A stretch of 40,145 bases of DNA from Acidobacteria bacterium Ga0077522 (GCA_001464065.1 LNDN01000019.1:1-40145); one strand, 5' to 3'; shown: positions 7,497 through 16,875, numbered from the stretch's first letter. Made by a program: numbers and translations. Notes: generated from the sequence alone by a model not told the origin.

Positions 7497-10400
7497 ATGA
7501 CCGCCCCCGAGACGACCGACGACCGCGCCGCGCGGCTGCAACGGGCCATCCAGGCGAAGAAGACGGGCGCCCGTGGACCCGGCCGGGGGCTCGACCTCGC
7601 GGCGCGGCCCGCGGAGGCACCGGCGCCGCTGGGCGAGATGCAGCGCGGCCTCTGGGTCGTGCACCAGTTGGACCCGGGGTCGCCCGCCTACAACCTCTGC
7701 AGCGCGTTCCGCGTCCTCGGCGCGCTGGACCTGCCGCGGCTGCAGCAGGCGTTCGACCGGGTGGTGGCGCGGCATCGGCTGCTGCGGTCCACGTTCGAGG
7801 CGGATGGGGATTCCGCCCGTCAGGTCGTCCACGCGGCGCAGCCACTGACGATCGCACGGGTCGAGGCCGGTGACGAGGGCGCACTCGCGGTCGCCACTCG
7901 AGAGGCCCGCCGGCCCTTCGACCTGGCGCACGGGCCGCTGGTCCGGGTCCACCTCATCGAGGAGGTGTCGGGCCACTCGCGCCTCCTGCTGCTCGTGCTG
8001 CACCACATCCTGGCGGACGAGCGATCGCTGGCCTGTCTGTGGCAGGAGGTGGCACAGGCCTACGATGGTCGGCTCGAGGACTCGCCGCCCGCCGCGCAGT
8101 ACGACGACTACGTGCATTGGCTGGGTCAGGCCGACCCGGGTCGCCGTGACGAGGACCTGGCCTTCTGGCGAGCGCGCCTCGCCCCCCTGCCAGAGGACCT
8201 CCGGCTTCCCTTCGAGCACCCCTCGTCGTCGGGCCACAGCCGCGGGCGACTCATCGAGCGGCCCGTGCGCACCTCGGTGCAGGCAGGCATCAGGCGCCTC
8301 GCCTCCGCCACCGGCGCCACGCCGTTCATGGTCTACGCCTTCGTGTTCCGGTTGCTGCTCCACCGCTACACGCAGGGCCAGCGAGTCGCCTTCGCCACGC
8401 CCATCTCCACGCGCTCGCATCCCGCCACGGCGGAGATGGTGGGCTACTTCCTGAATCCGCTCGTGGTCGCCACCACGCTGGACGAGCAGCAGACGGTCGG
8501 CAGGTGCGTCGAACACTTCTGCGCGGAACTGAGGACCCTGCTTGCCCACGCGTCGCTGCCCTTCGACGTCCTGGCGACGGCGGTCTCACCACAGCGCGAG
8601 GCGGATCGGCATCCGATCTTCCAGGCGATGTTCGTCTACCAGGAGTCGGGCCCGGCCCCCGTCCTCGGCGGCGTCTCGCTCGAGCCGATCACGCTCGACC
8701 TGGGCGCGTCGAAGTTCGACCTGACGCTCCTCGTGGCCGAAGGCGACAGAGGGCTGCAGCTCGCGGTCGAGTATCGCGCCGACCGCTTCGACGACGTCTG
8801 GATGGAGGCGCTGCTCGACCACTACGAGACCCTGCTCGAGCACGTGCCGGAGGATCGCGAACGATTCGTGCACGCGGTGCCGATGCTCGACGCCGCGGAG
8901 GTGCAGCGGGTGTCGGCGTGGGAGCGCGGGCCTCGACTCGACGGGCCGGAAAACGATCTGCTCCCGCGGCAGGTCCTCGCGCAGGCCCTGCGCCAGCCGC
9001 AGGCGCCCGCCGTCACGTGCGGCGCGGCCGGCCTGCGCTACGACGAGCTCGAGACGACGGCACGGACGATCGCCGCCGCCCTGCGCGCTGGCGGTGTGAC
9101 CGCCGGCGACCGCGTCGCGGTGTTCCTCCCTCGCTCGACGTCGTTGATCGCCGCCGTCGTCGGCAGTCACCTGGCCGGCGCGGCGTACGTGCCGATGGAC
9201 CCCTCATACCCGGAGGCCCGGAACCGGGATCTGCTCGCCGACGCCGATGTCGCCGCCGTCCTCACGACGTCGGCGCTCGCCAGCCGTCTGCCGGCGGGAC
9301 CGTGGCAGACGATCGCGGTGGACGCGCTGGAGCGCGACGCCGCTCCCGCAGCGGCCGTGGCCGACCTCTCACCGGAGTCGGTGGCCTACATCCTCTACAC
9401 GTCCGGCTCCACCGGCCGCCCCAAGGGCGTCGTGATCTCCCACGAGCACCTGCGGCGCTCGACACAGGCCCGCGTGCAGTACTACGACACGCCCCCGGGG
9501 CGATTCCTGCTCCTGCCGAGCCCCGCCTTCGACAGCTCGGTGGCGGGCCTCTTCTGGACGCTCGCCACCGGAGGCACGCTCGTCGTGCCGACCGACGACG
9601 AGGCGCGGGACGCCCGGCGACTGGCGCACCTCGTGGCCGAACACCGCGTCACCAGCCTGCTGTGCGTCCCCTCGCTGTACGCCCAGCTGCTGCAGGTCGG
9701 CGGCGATCGGCTGCGTGGGCTCGAGATGGTGATCGTCGCCGGGGAGAGCTGCTCGTCGAGGCTCGCCGCGGACCACGTCGCGAGCCTGCCCCACGTGCGG
9801 CTCTTCAACGAATACGGCCCGACCGAGGCCACCGTCTGGGCCACGGTCCACGAAGTCACGGCCGCCGACGCGGCACGCCCGGTGGCCATCGGACGCCCCA
9901 TCCCCGGCGTGCGCGTCGAGGTGCTGGACGATCTCGGCCGTCGCGTGCCCGCCGGGATTCCCGGTCACGGGTGGATCGTCGGCCCGACCGTCGCCGACGG
10001 CTACTGGCGACGCCGCGACCTCACCGACGAACGGTTCGGCGACGCCCTGCCTGGGCAGGAGGCGACGCAACGCCGGTACCGCACCGGTGACCGCATGGCC
10101 TGGACCGCCGACGGCCGGCTGCTGTTCCTCGGACGCGACGACGAGCAGATCAAGCTGCGCGGGTTCCGCATCGAGCCCGGCGAGATCGAGACGGCCCTGC
10201 TCGAGCACCTCGCCATCGAGCAGGCGGCCGTCGTGGTGCGCGGCGCCGGCGAAGAGTCGCCAGGCTCAGGCGACGGCGAGCCGGCGCAACTCGTCGCGTT
10301 CGTCGTCGCGACGCAGCCAGGAAGTCTCGAGGGGTGGCGACAGGCCCTGGCTGGGCGACTGCCGGAGCACATGGTGCCGAGTCGGCTCGTCGAAGTGCCC

Positions 10401-11573
10401 GCGCTCCCGACGCTGCCCAACGGCAAGGTTGCCCGCCGGCGGCTTGCCGAACTGCCGCTCCCCGCCGAACGCCGGAGCCCCGCCGCCGACGCGATCCCCA
10501 GCACCCGTGAGCACGCCCTGTTGTCGTTGTGGGAAGGACTGCTGGGGCGCACCGGCCTGGCGGTGTCCGACAACTTCTTCGAACTCGGCGGCCACTCCCT
10601 GCAGGTGGTGCAGATGGTCACCGCCATCGAGCAGGACTTCGAGGTCACCCTGTCGGCAGCCGACGTGTACCAACACCCGACCGTGCGCGAACTCGCCCGG
10701 CGCATCGAGCAGCGCGGCGGCGCTCAGGCGTCCGACCAGTACGAGCACCTGTTCCCCATCCAGCCCACGGGCCGCAAGGCACCGCTGCTCATGGCCGTGC
10801 CCGACCTCTTCGCCAAGGCGCTTGCGGCGAGGTATCGGGGAGAACGGCCCGTGTACGGCCTGCGGGGGGTCAGCCGGCGAACCGAGGGCAATCGCGGGCG
10901 CTGGCCCACGATGACCGACCTCGCCGAGGACGTAGTGGGCGAGATTCACCGACGATTTCCGGCCACCCCCTGCATCGTGGCCGGCTACTCCTTCGGCGCG
11001 TGGCTGGCGATCGAGGCCGTGCGCGTGATGGAAGCGCGCGGGATGCCGGTGCAGCGTCTGTACGTGATCGCACCGATGCCCGTGGACTTCTACGGCGTGG
11101 GTCCGTTCCGCGCCCGCATCGACGGCCTCGACCGGCCGCTGGCCGAACTCTCGACTGCGCAGATCCTGCGCCTGTACATGAAGGGACACCATCCGCTCAC
11201 GCAAGGGCCCTACCGGCGGACCAGGCAATGGCTCACGGAGCGGCCCTGGCGGCGTCTACTGAGCCTGGTGGGCGGCATGAGACGGCGGGCCGGGTTGCCG
11301 CTCACGCCGCGCATCATCGAGGCCGACGTGCGCGCCGAGCGCTTCCGGCTCCATGCGCACCATCAGCCCCGACCGGTGCACACCCCGACCGTCTTCTTCA
11401 ACCCGGTCGGCACGCCGAGCGATGCCGCCGCGACGTGGCGGCCCTACTTTCTCGGCCCGTTCACCGTCCACCCCACGCCCGATCCGCACGACGCGGCGTC
11501 GGTGGACGCGGCACGGGCCGTGGTCCTCAAGCACCTGGAGGCCGAGGACGCCCCCGCGATGCCGACCCCATGA
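7497..11573 (+). CDS. Nonribosomal peptide synthetase module C-A-T-TE
   Basis: About 1358 residues. Domain order: condensation (~40-480; active site HHILADE near 169-175, with Glu where most have Gly), adenylation (~500-985; YTSGSTGRPKG near 633, NEYGPTEAT near 770, RGFRIEPGEIE, and A10 LPNGKVARR), thiolation (~1005-1080; FFELGGHSLQ, phosphopantetheine Ser) and thioesterase (~1095-1358; nucleophile in GYSFGAW near 1165). My manual eight-pocket reading of the A domain is D-S-A-L-I-A-E-V-W-K, which I cannot match to a residue. The TE makes this the terminal module. The ATG at 7497 was chosen over GTG 7467 because it follows the usual short leader. Its stop overlaps the GT2 start (ATGA). It would take a peptidyl chain from the NRPS at 12346-16579, extend it and release it. 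Confidence 0.93.
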   Translation: MTAPETTDDRAARLQRAIQAKKTGARGPGRGLDLAARPAEAPAPLGEMQRGLWVVHQLDPGSPAYNLCSAFRVLGALDLPRLQQAFDRVVARHRLLRSTFEADGDSARQVVHAAQPLTIARVEAGDEGALAVATREARRPFDLAHGPLVRVHLIEEVSGHSRLLLLVLHHILADERSLACLWQEVAQAYDGRLEDSPPAAQYDDYVHWLGQADPGRRDEDLAFWRARLAPLPEDLRLPFEHPSSSGHSRGRLIERPVRTSVQAGIRRLASATGATPFMVYAFVFRLLLHRYTQGQRVAFATPISTRSHPATAEMVGYFLNPLVVATTLDEQQTVGRCVEHFCAELRTLLAHASLPFDVLATAVSPQREADRHPIFQAMFVYQESGPAPVLGGVSLEPITLDLGASKFDLTLLVAEGDRGLQLAVEYRADRFDDVWMEALLDHYETLLEHVPEDRERFVHAVPMLDAAEVQRVSAWERGPRLDGPENDLLPRQVLAQALRQPQAPAVTCGAAGLRYDELETTARTIAAALRAGGVTAGDRVAVFLPRSTSLIAAVVGSHLAGAAYVPMDPSYPEARNRDLLADADVAAVLTTSALASRLPAGPWQTIAVDALERDAAPAAAVADLSPESVAYILYTSGSTGRPKGVVISHEHLRRSTQARVQYYDTPPGRFLLLPSPAFDSSVAGLFWTLATGGTLVVPTDDEARDARRLAHLVAEHRVTSLLCVPSLYAQLLQVGGDRLRGLEMVIVAGESCSSRLAADHVASLPHVRLFNEYGPTEATVWATVHEVTAADAARPVAIGRPIPGVRVEVLDDLGRRVPAGIPGHGWIVGPTVADGYWRRRDLTDERFGDALPGQEATQRRYRTGDRMAWTADGRLLFLGRDDEQIKLRGFRIEPGEIETALLEHLAIEQAAVVVRGAGEESPGSGDGEPAQLVAFVVATQPGSLEGWRQALAGRLPEHMVPSRLVEVPALPTLPNGKVARRRLAELPLPAERRSPAADAIPSTREHALLSLWEGLLGRTGLAVSDNFFELGGHSLQVVQMVTAIEQDFEVTLSAADVYQHPTVRELARRIEQRGGAQASDQYEHLFPIQPTGRKAPLLMAVPDLFAKALAARYRGERPVYGLRGVSRRTEGNRGRWPTMTDLAEDVVGEIHRRFPATPCIVAGYSFGAWLAIEAVRVMEARGMPVQRLYVIAPMPVDFYGVGPFRARIDGLDRPLAELSTAQILRLYMKGHHPLTQGPYRRTRQWLTERPWRRLLSLVGGMRRRAGLPLTPRIIEADVRAERFRLHAHHQPRPVHTPTVFFNPVGTPSDAAATWRPYFLGPFTVHPTPDPHDAASVDAARAVVLKHLEAEDAPAMPTP

Positions 11574-12328
11574 CCGAGTTGCCCCGCGTGTCCGTGATCG
11601 TGCCGTTCTTCAATCGCCAGCCGAGCCTGACGGCGTGCATCGAGGCGCTGCTGAATCAGGAGGACGTCGGCGGGCCGGTCGAGATCATCATGGTCGACAA
11701 CGGGTCGACGGACGACTCCGCGGCCGTGGTCCGCCGCTACCCGCAGGTGACGCTGCTGCGCGAGGAGTCACCGGGTGCGTACGCCTCGCGCAACGCCGGC
11801 ATCCGGCAGGCGCGCGCGCCGCTGCTGGCCTTCACCGACGCCGACTGCGTCACCGACCGACGCTGGCTGCAGTCGGTGTGCGACGGCATGCGCGATCCCG
11901 GTGTCGCCATCCTGATCGGCCACTGCCGCTATCCGGCCGAGGCGTCGTGGGCCCTGACGCTGCTCGGCGCGTACGAGAACGCCAAGGCCGAGTACGTGCT
12001 CACCCGGTGCGCGCCTGCGTACCATTTCGCCTACGGCAACAACATGGCCGTGCGGGCGTCGCTGTTCGCGCAGGTGGGACCGTTCAGGCTGTGGGATCGC
12101 GCCGCCGACACCGAGCTCGTGCACCGGATGACAGCGGCTCGTCCGGACCTGCGGGTCGAGTTCCGACCCGACATGCGGATCACGCACCTCGAGTTCCTTC
12201 GCGTACGGGACCGGGTGCGCCGCCTCTCGCTGTACACCCGGACGAATGCGCAGATCGCGTCGTTCAGGGAACTGGGGGTCGCCGAACGCGCCGGGGTCCT
12301 GCTGCACCTGGTGCGGGGGAGCCGGTAG
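11570..12328 (+). CDS. GT2-family glycosyltransferase
   Basis: A 252-residue GT-A glycosyltransferase. It opens PRVSVIVPFFNRQPSLTAC, followed by the nucleotide-binding VDNGSTDDS segment (~residues 40-48) and the metal-binding TDADC (DxD-type) near residue 85. No membrane helices are evident, so it is cytosolic or peripheral. The ATG start overlaps the NRPS stop codon (ATGA), which makes translational coupling with the synthetase likely. That link to the NRPS, with the nearby GT1, GT4 and flippase, suggests the peptide is glycosylated or that peptide and glycan pathways share this locus. It ends 17 bp before the convergent NRPS operon. Confidence 0.88.
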   Translation: MTELPRVSVIVPFFNRQPSLTACIEALLNQEDVGGPVEIIMVDNGSTDDSAAVVRRYPQVTLLREESPGAYASRNAGIRQARAPLLAFTDADCVTDRRWLQSVCDGMRDPGVAILIGHCRYPAEASWALTLLGAYENAKAEYVLTRCAPAYHFAYGNNMAVRASLFAQVGPFRLWDRAADTELVHRMTAARPDLRVEFRPDMRITHLEFLRVRDRVRRLSLYTRTNAQIASFRELGVAERAGVLLHLVRGSR

Positions 12329-12345
12329 CGCGAGCGCCAGCCCCG

Positions 12346-14043
12346 TCAGTCCGGGTGACGCGATGCCGGGCGAGCCGTCTGGGTGTCCATTACCTCCGTG
12401 TCGCCGGCGACGTCGGCGAGGATCTGCTCCTCCGCGGCGCGGGCCAGCGCAGCGAGCGTCGGCCGCGTGAAGATCGTGGCCAGCGGCAGCGTGATGTCGA
12501 ACTCACGGCACAGGCGCACCATCACCTGCATGGCCACCAGCGAGGTGCCGCCGAGATCGAAGAAGCTGTCGCCAGAGCCCACGCGCGGCACGCCGAGTTC
12601 TTCACGCCAGACGCCAGCCAGGAACTCCTCGACCGGTCCCTGCGGAGGATCGTCCGATGCCTCGATGGTCCGGTCCGCGAGCAGGCCGGACAACGCCTGC
12701 TCGTCGACCTTGCCGTTGGTGGTGAGCGGAATCGCGTCGACCCGCCGCAACCACGCGGGGATCGACGCGGCGGGCAGGCGCTCGGCCAGCGCTCGCCTCA
12801 CGTCCTGCTCGGCGACGTCCCCTGAGGCGACATAGAAGCCCGCCAGCGACGTCTGCTCGCCAGCCCCGGCGATCCGCTGCTCGTCGTAGCCGACCTCGGC
12901 CAGCAGCCCGCGCACGGCGGCCGGATCGATGTCGTCGTCGAGTTCGTCGAGCGCGGCGGCGCGCGTCTTGTGACCGAGGCGCACGTCCCAGCTGTAGGGC
13001 AGCGCGTAGCTGTGGTACCCGCGCTCCTTCTGGTGCACGTAGATGCCGAGGTCGTTGATCCGGCAGTTGGTCGAGCGGCCAGTGTCGGATGGGCGGATCC
13101 AGGGCACGGTCCGTCGGAGGTGATCCAGCATCTCGTCCATGCCGACGTCGCAGTACCGGTAGAAGTCGACGAACTGCACCTGCTCGAAGATGCGGTCGTC
13201 CTGGAACGCACGCACGTCGAGTGTCCGCGAGACCTCGTCGGGCGCACGGTGGTACACCTTGCGGGCCGCGAGCACCGCCGCGTCGACCTCGTCGGGACGG
13301 ACCCGGCCGTCGCGGAACATCTCTTCCGACAGCCGCGTCTCGAACAGCTGGCCGCGCGACAGCCCGGTGACGACGATCGGGATCCCCAGATCGCGCGCCC
13401 GCAGCATGCCCAGCGTGTAGATGGTCTTGAAGCAGCCGTTGCAGACGTTCGAGAAGCGCGCGAGGCTGTCGCGGAAGATGGCGTTCATCGCCGGCGTCGT
13501 GGCGAACTCGATCGGCACGCCGAGCTGCGCGGTCACCTTCCGGATGTTCTCCTTGGCGCCGTCCGAGATGAAGCCGTTGTCCAGCGTGAAGGCGTAGACC
13601 GAGAGCCCCTCCTCCACCAGCCGGCACAGCGCGTAGGTGCTGTCCTTGCCGCCGCTGTAGAGCATCAGGCAGTCGTAGCGGGAGGGATGCGCGCGGGCCG
13701 TCGCCTCGAACAGCGCCCGCAGGTCGGCCATCGTGCGGAAGTAGGCCCGGGCATGCGGCTCGATGGCGTCGTAGGCGCGGCACAGGTTGCACACGCCGTC
13801 GGTGTCGAACGTCACGCGCGGGTAGTTGGACGGCAGGCCACAGCGGACGCAGTGGCGGACGGCCTCCTCCGCCGCCGGCGCTGGCGCCGTGCGTCGGCGC
13901 GCGATCACGGCGCACTGCGCAATCGACGGCACGGCGAGCAGGGCGGCCTCGACCTCTCCCAGCTCGATGCGATGCCCCGACACCTTGACCTGTCGGTCGA
14001 TCCGGCCGAGGTAGTCGAGCAGGCCCCCGCTGGTGATCCGCAC
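12346..14043 (-). CDS. NRPS 3' portion: A8 motif, PP-loop domain, A10 motif, thiolation
   Basis: A 565-codon open frame that may be called separately from GTG 14043, but that GTG is the Val of the conserved T-G-D-L-V-R segment, so it is unlikely to be a true start. Residue order: adenylation motif A8 (VSGHRIELGEVE, 21-32); Cys pairs C65/C68 and C85/C88; PP-loop SGGKDS (130-135); C201-N-G-C204; TGLSRGQLFET (226-236); then a return to adenylation sequence with A10 (LTTNGKVDEQ, 440-449); then a thiolation domain with the phosphopantetheine Ser at 501 in FFDLGGTSL. The C-terminus ends soon after the carrier domain, so a separate protein must receive the chain. Confidence 0.8.
   Translation of the reverse strand: MRITSGGLLDYLGRIDRQVKVSGHRIELGEVEAALLAVPSIAQCAVIARRRTAPAPAAEEAVRHCVRCGLPSNYPRVTFDTDGVCNLCRAYDAIEPHARAYFRTMADLRALFEATARAHPSRYDCLMLYSGGKDSTYALCRLVEEGLSVYAFTLDNGFISDGAKENIRKVTAQLGVPIEFATTPAMNAIFRDSLARFSNVCNGCFKTIYTLGMLRARDLGIPIVVTGLSRGQLFETRLSEEMFRDGRVRPDEVDAAVLAARKVYHRAPDEVSRTLDVRAFQDDRIFEQVQFVDFYRYCDVGMDEMLDHLRRTVPWIRPSDTGRSTNCRINDLGIYVHQKERGYHSYALPYSWDVRLGHKTRAAALDELDDDIDPAAVRGLLAEVGYDEQRIAGAGEQTSLAGFYVASGDVAEQDVRRALAERLPAASIPAWLRRVDAIPLTTNGKVDEQALSGLLADRTIEASDDPPQGPVEEFLAGVWREELGVPRVGSGDSFFDLGGTSLVAMQVMVRLCREFDITLPLATIFTRPTLAALARAAEEQILADVAGDTEVMDTQTARPASRHPD
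12880..13860 (-). other. Inserted PP-loop ATP-pyrophosphatase / sugar-amidotransferase-like domain
   Basis: A ~327-residue domain embedded in the adenylation domain between A8 and A10. It starts with a zinc-ribbon-like HCVRCGLPSNYPRV segment and a second pair VCNLC, the usual head of N-acetyl sugar amidotransferases (WbpG/PseA type), which replace an amide oxygen with nitrogen to form an amidine. It then has the ATP-binding P-P-loop SGGKDSTYAL, a later Cys pair (SNVCNGCFK) and TGLSRGQLFETRL. The CxxC before a TG..R..ET segment also recalls TtcA-type tRNA thiolases, so sulfur transfer is an alternative. No glutaminase partner (HisH-like) is encoded in this window. The domain identity is read from motifs; its action on the tethered residue is inference. 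Confidence 0.75.
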
Positions 14044-14050
14044 CAGATCC

Positions 14051-16579
14051 CGTGCGATACCAGCGCTCGCCGGGACGCCACGGGAGCGACGTGAATCGCT
14101 CCTGCGTCAGCTCCGGCGCCTCGTGATACCCGCGAGCGAGCCCGAAGCGTGACACCCACAGCTCGCCCGCCACGCCCTCGGGCACGGGCGACAGCGCCTC
14201 GTTCAGGATCGCCACCTGGACGTGATCGGCGGGCACGCCGATCGGCACACTCGCCGCGGTGTCCGACGATGGGTCGAAGCGATGCGCGACGCATCCGACG
14301 ACCGCCTCGGTCGGGCCGTACTCGTTGTGGATCTCCGCCGCCCCGTGCAGTGCCGCGTCGACGGCGGCGGCCAGCGAGGTCTTGAGATCCTCGCCGCCGA
14401 CCACGAGGCGGCGCAGCCGCGAGCCGTCGACGCCGAGGCGCCGCAGCAGCGAGAGATGCGAGGGCGTGAGCTTGATGATGTCGACGGTGTTGGCCGCGAC
14501 CACGTCCATCAGCGCGGCATCGACGGGACCGTCGGGTTCGGGGTAGACCTCCAGCGTGCCCCCGGTGATCAGCGGCAGGAACACGCTGGTGACCGTGAGG
14601 TCGAAGGCGAGAGACGTGAACAGCGGGTACGTGAGACGGTCGCCGCGGACGTAGCGGCGCTCTGCCCAGCACAGATAGTCCGCCAGCCCGCCGTGGTCGA
14701 TCGGCACGCCCTTGGGCCGGCCCGTCGAGCCGGACGTGTAGATGAGGTACGCGAGGTCCTCCAGGCTCGGCCCGGGCTGGACCGGTCTCGTCCCGACACC
14801 GGCGTGGATCGCCTCGGCAACCGAAAGCACCGTGACCCCGTGACGCGCCGGCACCGCGGACACGCCCTCGCCCACGAGGAGCACGCGTGCGCCGGAGTCC
14901 TGCAGCACGTGGTCGAGGCGCGCCGATGGTGTCGAGGCGTCGATCGGCACATACGCGGCGCGCGCCCGCAGCGTGCCGAGCATGGCGACGACCGAGAGCA
15001 CGGACCGGCGGCCGGCGATCGCCACGCGATCGCCCGGGGCGATGCCGTGCGCCAGCAACGTCGCGGCGAGGGCGTCGGCCTGATCCCGCAGCGCGGCGAA
15101 CGTCAGCGACGTCGTGCCCTGCCGGACGGCGACCACGTCCGGATCACTGGCCGCTCGTGCCTCGAACATCGCGGTCACCGACTGCTGCGGCAGCGGCAGC
15201 GCGGCGGTGGCGTTCAGCGCGGCGAGTGTTCTTCGCTCCTCGTCCACGAGGATGTCGATCGCGGCGATCGGCCGATCGGGATTGTCGAGCACGGCATCGA
15301 GCAGCGTCTCGAAGTGGCGCAGACTGCGCACCCGCAGCCGCGCCTCGAGCGCGTCGTCATTGACGTCGAGGTGCAGCACGACGCGCCCGGTGCCGGCGAA
15401 GTCGTGGACCTGGAGCCGCAGGGCATGCACGCGGTCGCCGTGTCCCGGGTGCACCCAGTCGACGTCGGCCGGCAGCCCCGCGAAGGTGCCGAACGAGCCC
15501 GGCACGTAGTTGAGGACGACCGTGCCGGTGGTGGCAGCCGTCGGGGCGCTGAGGCCCGGCAGCGCATGGCGCAGCAGGAGCAGGGACTCCTGCAGGCACC
15601 GGGTCGCCAGCGTCCGGAACGTGTCGGTGACCTCGACGGTGACCGAGAAGGGGAACATCTCGATGAACAGGCCGAGCGCGCGCCGGGCCTGCGCCGTCGG
15701 CCGACCGTTGACCGGGGTATCGAAGCCGAGGTCGCGGGCGCCGCTGATGCGGTGGAGCCAGCTGACGAGCAGCGTCGCGAACACGGCGAACCTGGCCACG
15801 CCCTCCGGCAGATGGGCCCATCCCAGATCGCGGCAGAGGCGGTCGAGTGCGCGAGACCGGGCCTCGCCGAGGTCGAGCGTCAGGCGACTGCTGGCCGTGT
15901 CGACAGGGACGGCAGGACGACCGTAGAGTGGCACCGACCGACCGGCCCGCTGCGGCCGGAGTCGCCAGTGCTCCCGGGCGCTCGCGCGCGTGGCGACGCC
16001 CGCTGGCAAAACCGCGATCGTCGGGTAGTAGGCGGCGAGCGCCGGCGGCGCGGTGCCATCGCCGCGCAGCAGGCGCTCGTACTCGGCCCCGACCTGGCGG
16101 TACAGCAACTGCGTCGACCAGGCGTCGGCGATCACGTGGTGCTGGTTGAGATACCAGCCGGTGCGACCGTCACCGAACGGCACGAGCACGCTGTCGACCA
16201 GATCGCCGTCCGGCGGCAGGGGACGGGCGCAGCGTGCACGGCACCACTCGCGGAACGTGCCAGCAGGATCGGGTCCGGGAGCCAGGACGATCACCTCGGT
16301 GGACCGCCCGCGCGCGGCCAGCGTCCACCGCGGGTTCCCGCGCTCGTCGTCCACGATCCGCGTCCGCAGGGCGTCGCTGGCGTCGACGATCCGCTGCCAC
16401 GCCGCGCAGAACAGATCGGCGCGCAGCGCCGTTGGGAAGACGAAGGCGAACGCCATGTTGTACAGCGGGCTCTCGGGGGTGAGCCGCTGGCCGATCCAGA
16501 TCTGCTGCTGGCTGTGCGTCAACGGCTGCGGCGCGGCCGCGGCGTCGCGCGACCGGTCCGACGGCCCGGCATCGCTCAT
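14051..16579 (-). CDS. NRPS 5' portion: condensation plus adenylation core, Asn-like pocket
   Basis: These 843 codons precede the frameshift. The condensation domain spans ~20-450: it opens LTHSQQQIWIGQRL and has active site NQHHVIADAWS (HHxxxD intact). The adenylation core follows (~470-843): AYLIYTSGSTGRPKGVPI, then FDLTVTSVF, KLTPSHLSLL, LVVGGEDL, NEYGPTEAVVGC and the A7 segment WYRTG, where the frame breaks. Aligning by hand to the PheA pocket positions gives D-L-T-K-V-G-E-V-G with Lys517 in the downstream part. That belongs to the DLTK-type family known for Asn/Asp activation, with the E-V-G ending seen for Asn. I therefore infer Asn as substrate. The condensation domain has no domain before it, so it should take its donor from the free-standing carrier protein encoded just upstream. 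Confidence 0.8.
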
Positions 16580-16875
16580 GGCCTCGTGTCTCCTGGCCCA
16601 TGTGCCGCCAGCGCGCGCACGACATAGCCGGCGATCACCGCGACGCTCCGGAAGTTCTCCACCACGAAGTCGGCCGGCTGGATCACGATGCGGAACTCCT
16701 CGCCGACGAAGGTCGCCAGGCGCAGAATGCCGATCGAGTCGATGACCTCGCCCGACAGGAGGTCGGCGTCGCGGCCGATCGTCACGCCCGGCTCCAGCAG
16801 TTCGCGGTGCAGGAACTCCACGATGCGGCCTTCGATCTCGGAGGTCTCGGGCGTCGGGTGCGCATCAGTCGCCAT
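16576..16875 (-). CDS. Free-standing acyl/peptidyl carrier protein
   Basis: A 99-residue acidic carrier protein. The phosphopantetheine attachment Ser is S47 in the VIDSIGILRL motif (DSxG with Ile in place of the usual Leu). Four-helix carrier-protein spacing follows (TFVGEEFRIVI, then FVVENFRSVAVIAGYV). The ATG at 16875 has AAGGAAAG upstream. It overlaps the adenylation gene by 11 bp and the NRPS start by four (ATGA), so it lies between its presumed loading enzyme and its downstream condensation domain. It should be loaded by the stand-alone adenylation enzyme, modified by the operon's dehydrogenase if the pyrrole-starter model holds, and then donate to the NRPS condensation domain. Confidence 0.9.
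   Translation of the reverse strand: MATDAHPTPETSEIEGRIVEFLHRELLEPGVTIGRDADLLSGEVIDSIGILRLATFVGEEFRIVIQPADFVVENFRSVAVIAGYVVRALAAHGPGDTRP

Larger units (their letters stand above)
12346..16579 (-). pseudogene. NRPS with PP-loop-interrupted adenylation domain (C-A1-PPloop-A2-T), frameshifted
   Basis: Reading both frames together gives about 1411 residues: condensation, adenylation core, an inserted PP-loop ATPase domain, the end of the adenylation domain, and a thiolation domain; there is no release domain. The frame changes at 14049-14051. The upstream frame reads R-W-Y-R-T-G and then turns to nonsense, while the expected G-D-L-V-R-I continuation is intact in the next frame. Loss of two bases (a CG after GGG) from A-C-G G-G-C G-A-T would explain it exactly. 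Both halves otherwise look intact and conserved, so this is either a sequencing/assembly error or a very recent lesion. The start ATG (AGGAG upstream) overlaps the stop of the carrier-protein gene (ATGA). It is the last gene of the operon that begins at 20818. Confidence 0.85.

Noticed and set aside
8000-8030. HHILADE as an inactivated condensation domain
   Set aside because: The second His and the Asp are present; only the trailing Gly is changed, which does not by itself abolish activity.
12346-14043. Independent PP-loop/thiolation gene starting at GTG 14043
   Set aside because: The GTG is the Val of the conserved T-G-D-L-V-R adenylation motif, and the A8 motif follows directly, so the frame is the continuation of the upstream NRPS. 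Only a weak GGGA precedes it.
14222-16627. 801-codon plus-strand open frame over the NRPS
   Set aside because: Antisense shadow typical of GC-rich coding DNA: rich in Arg, Gln, His, Asp and Gly, no domain, and it covers the conserved condensation and adenylation coding sequence.
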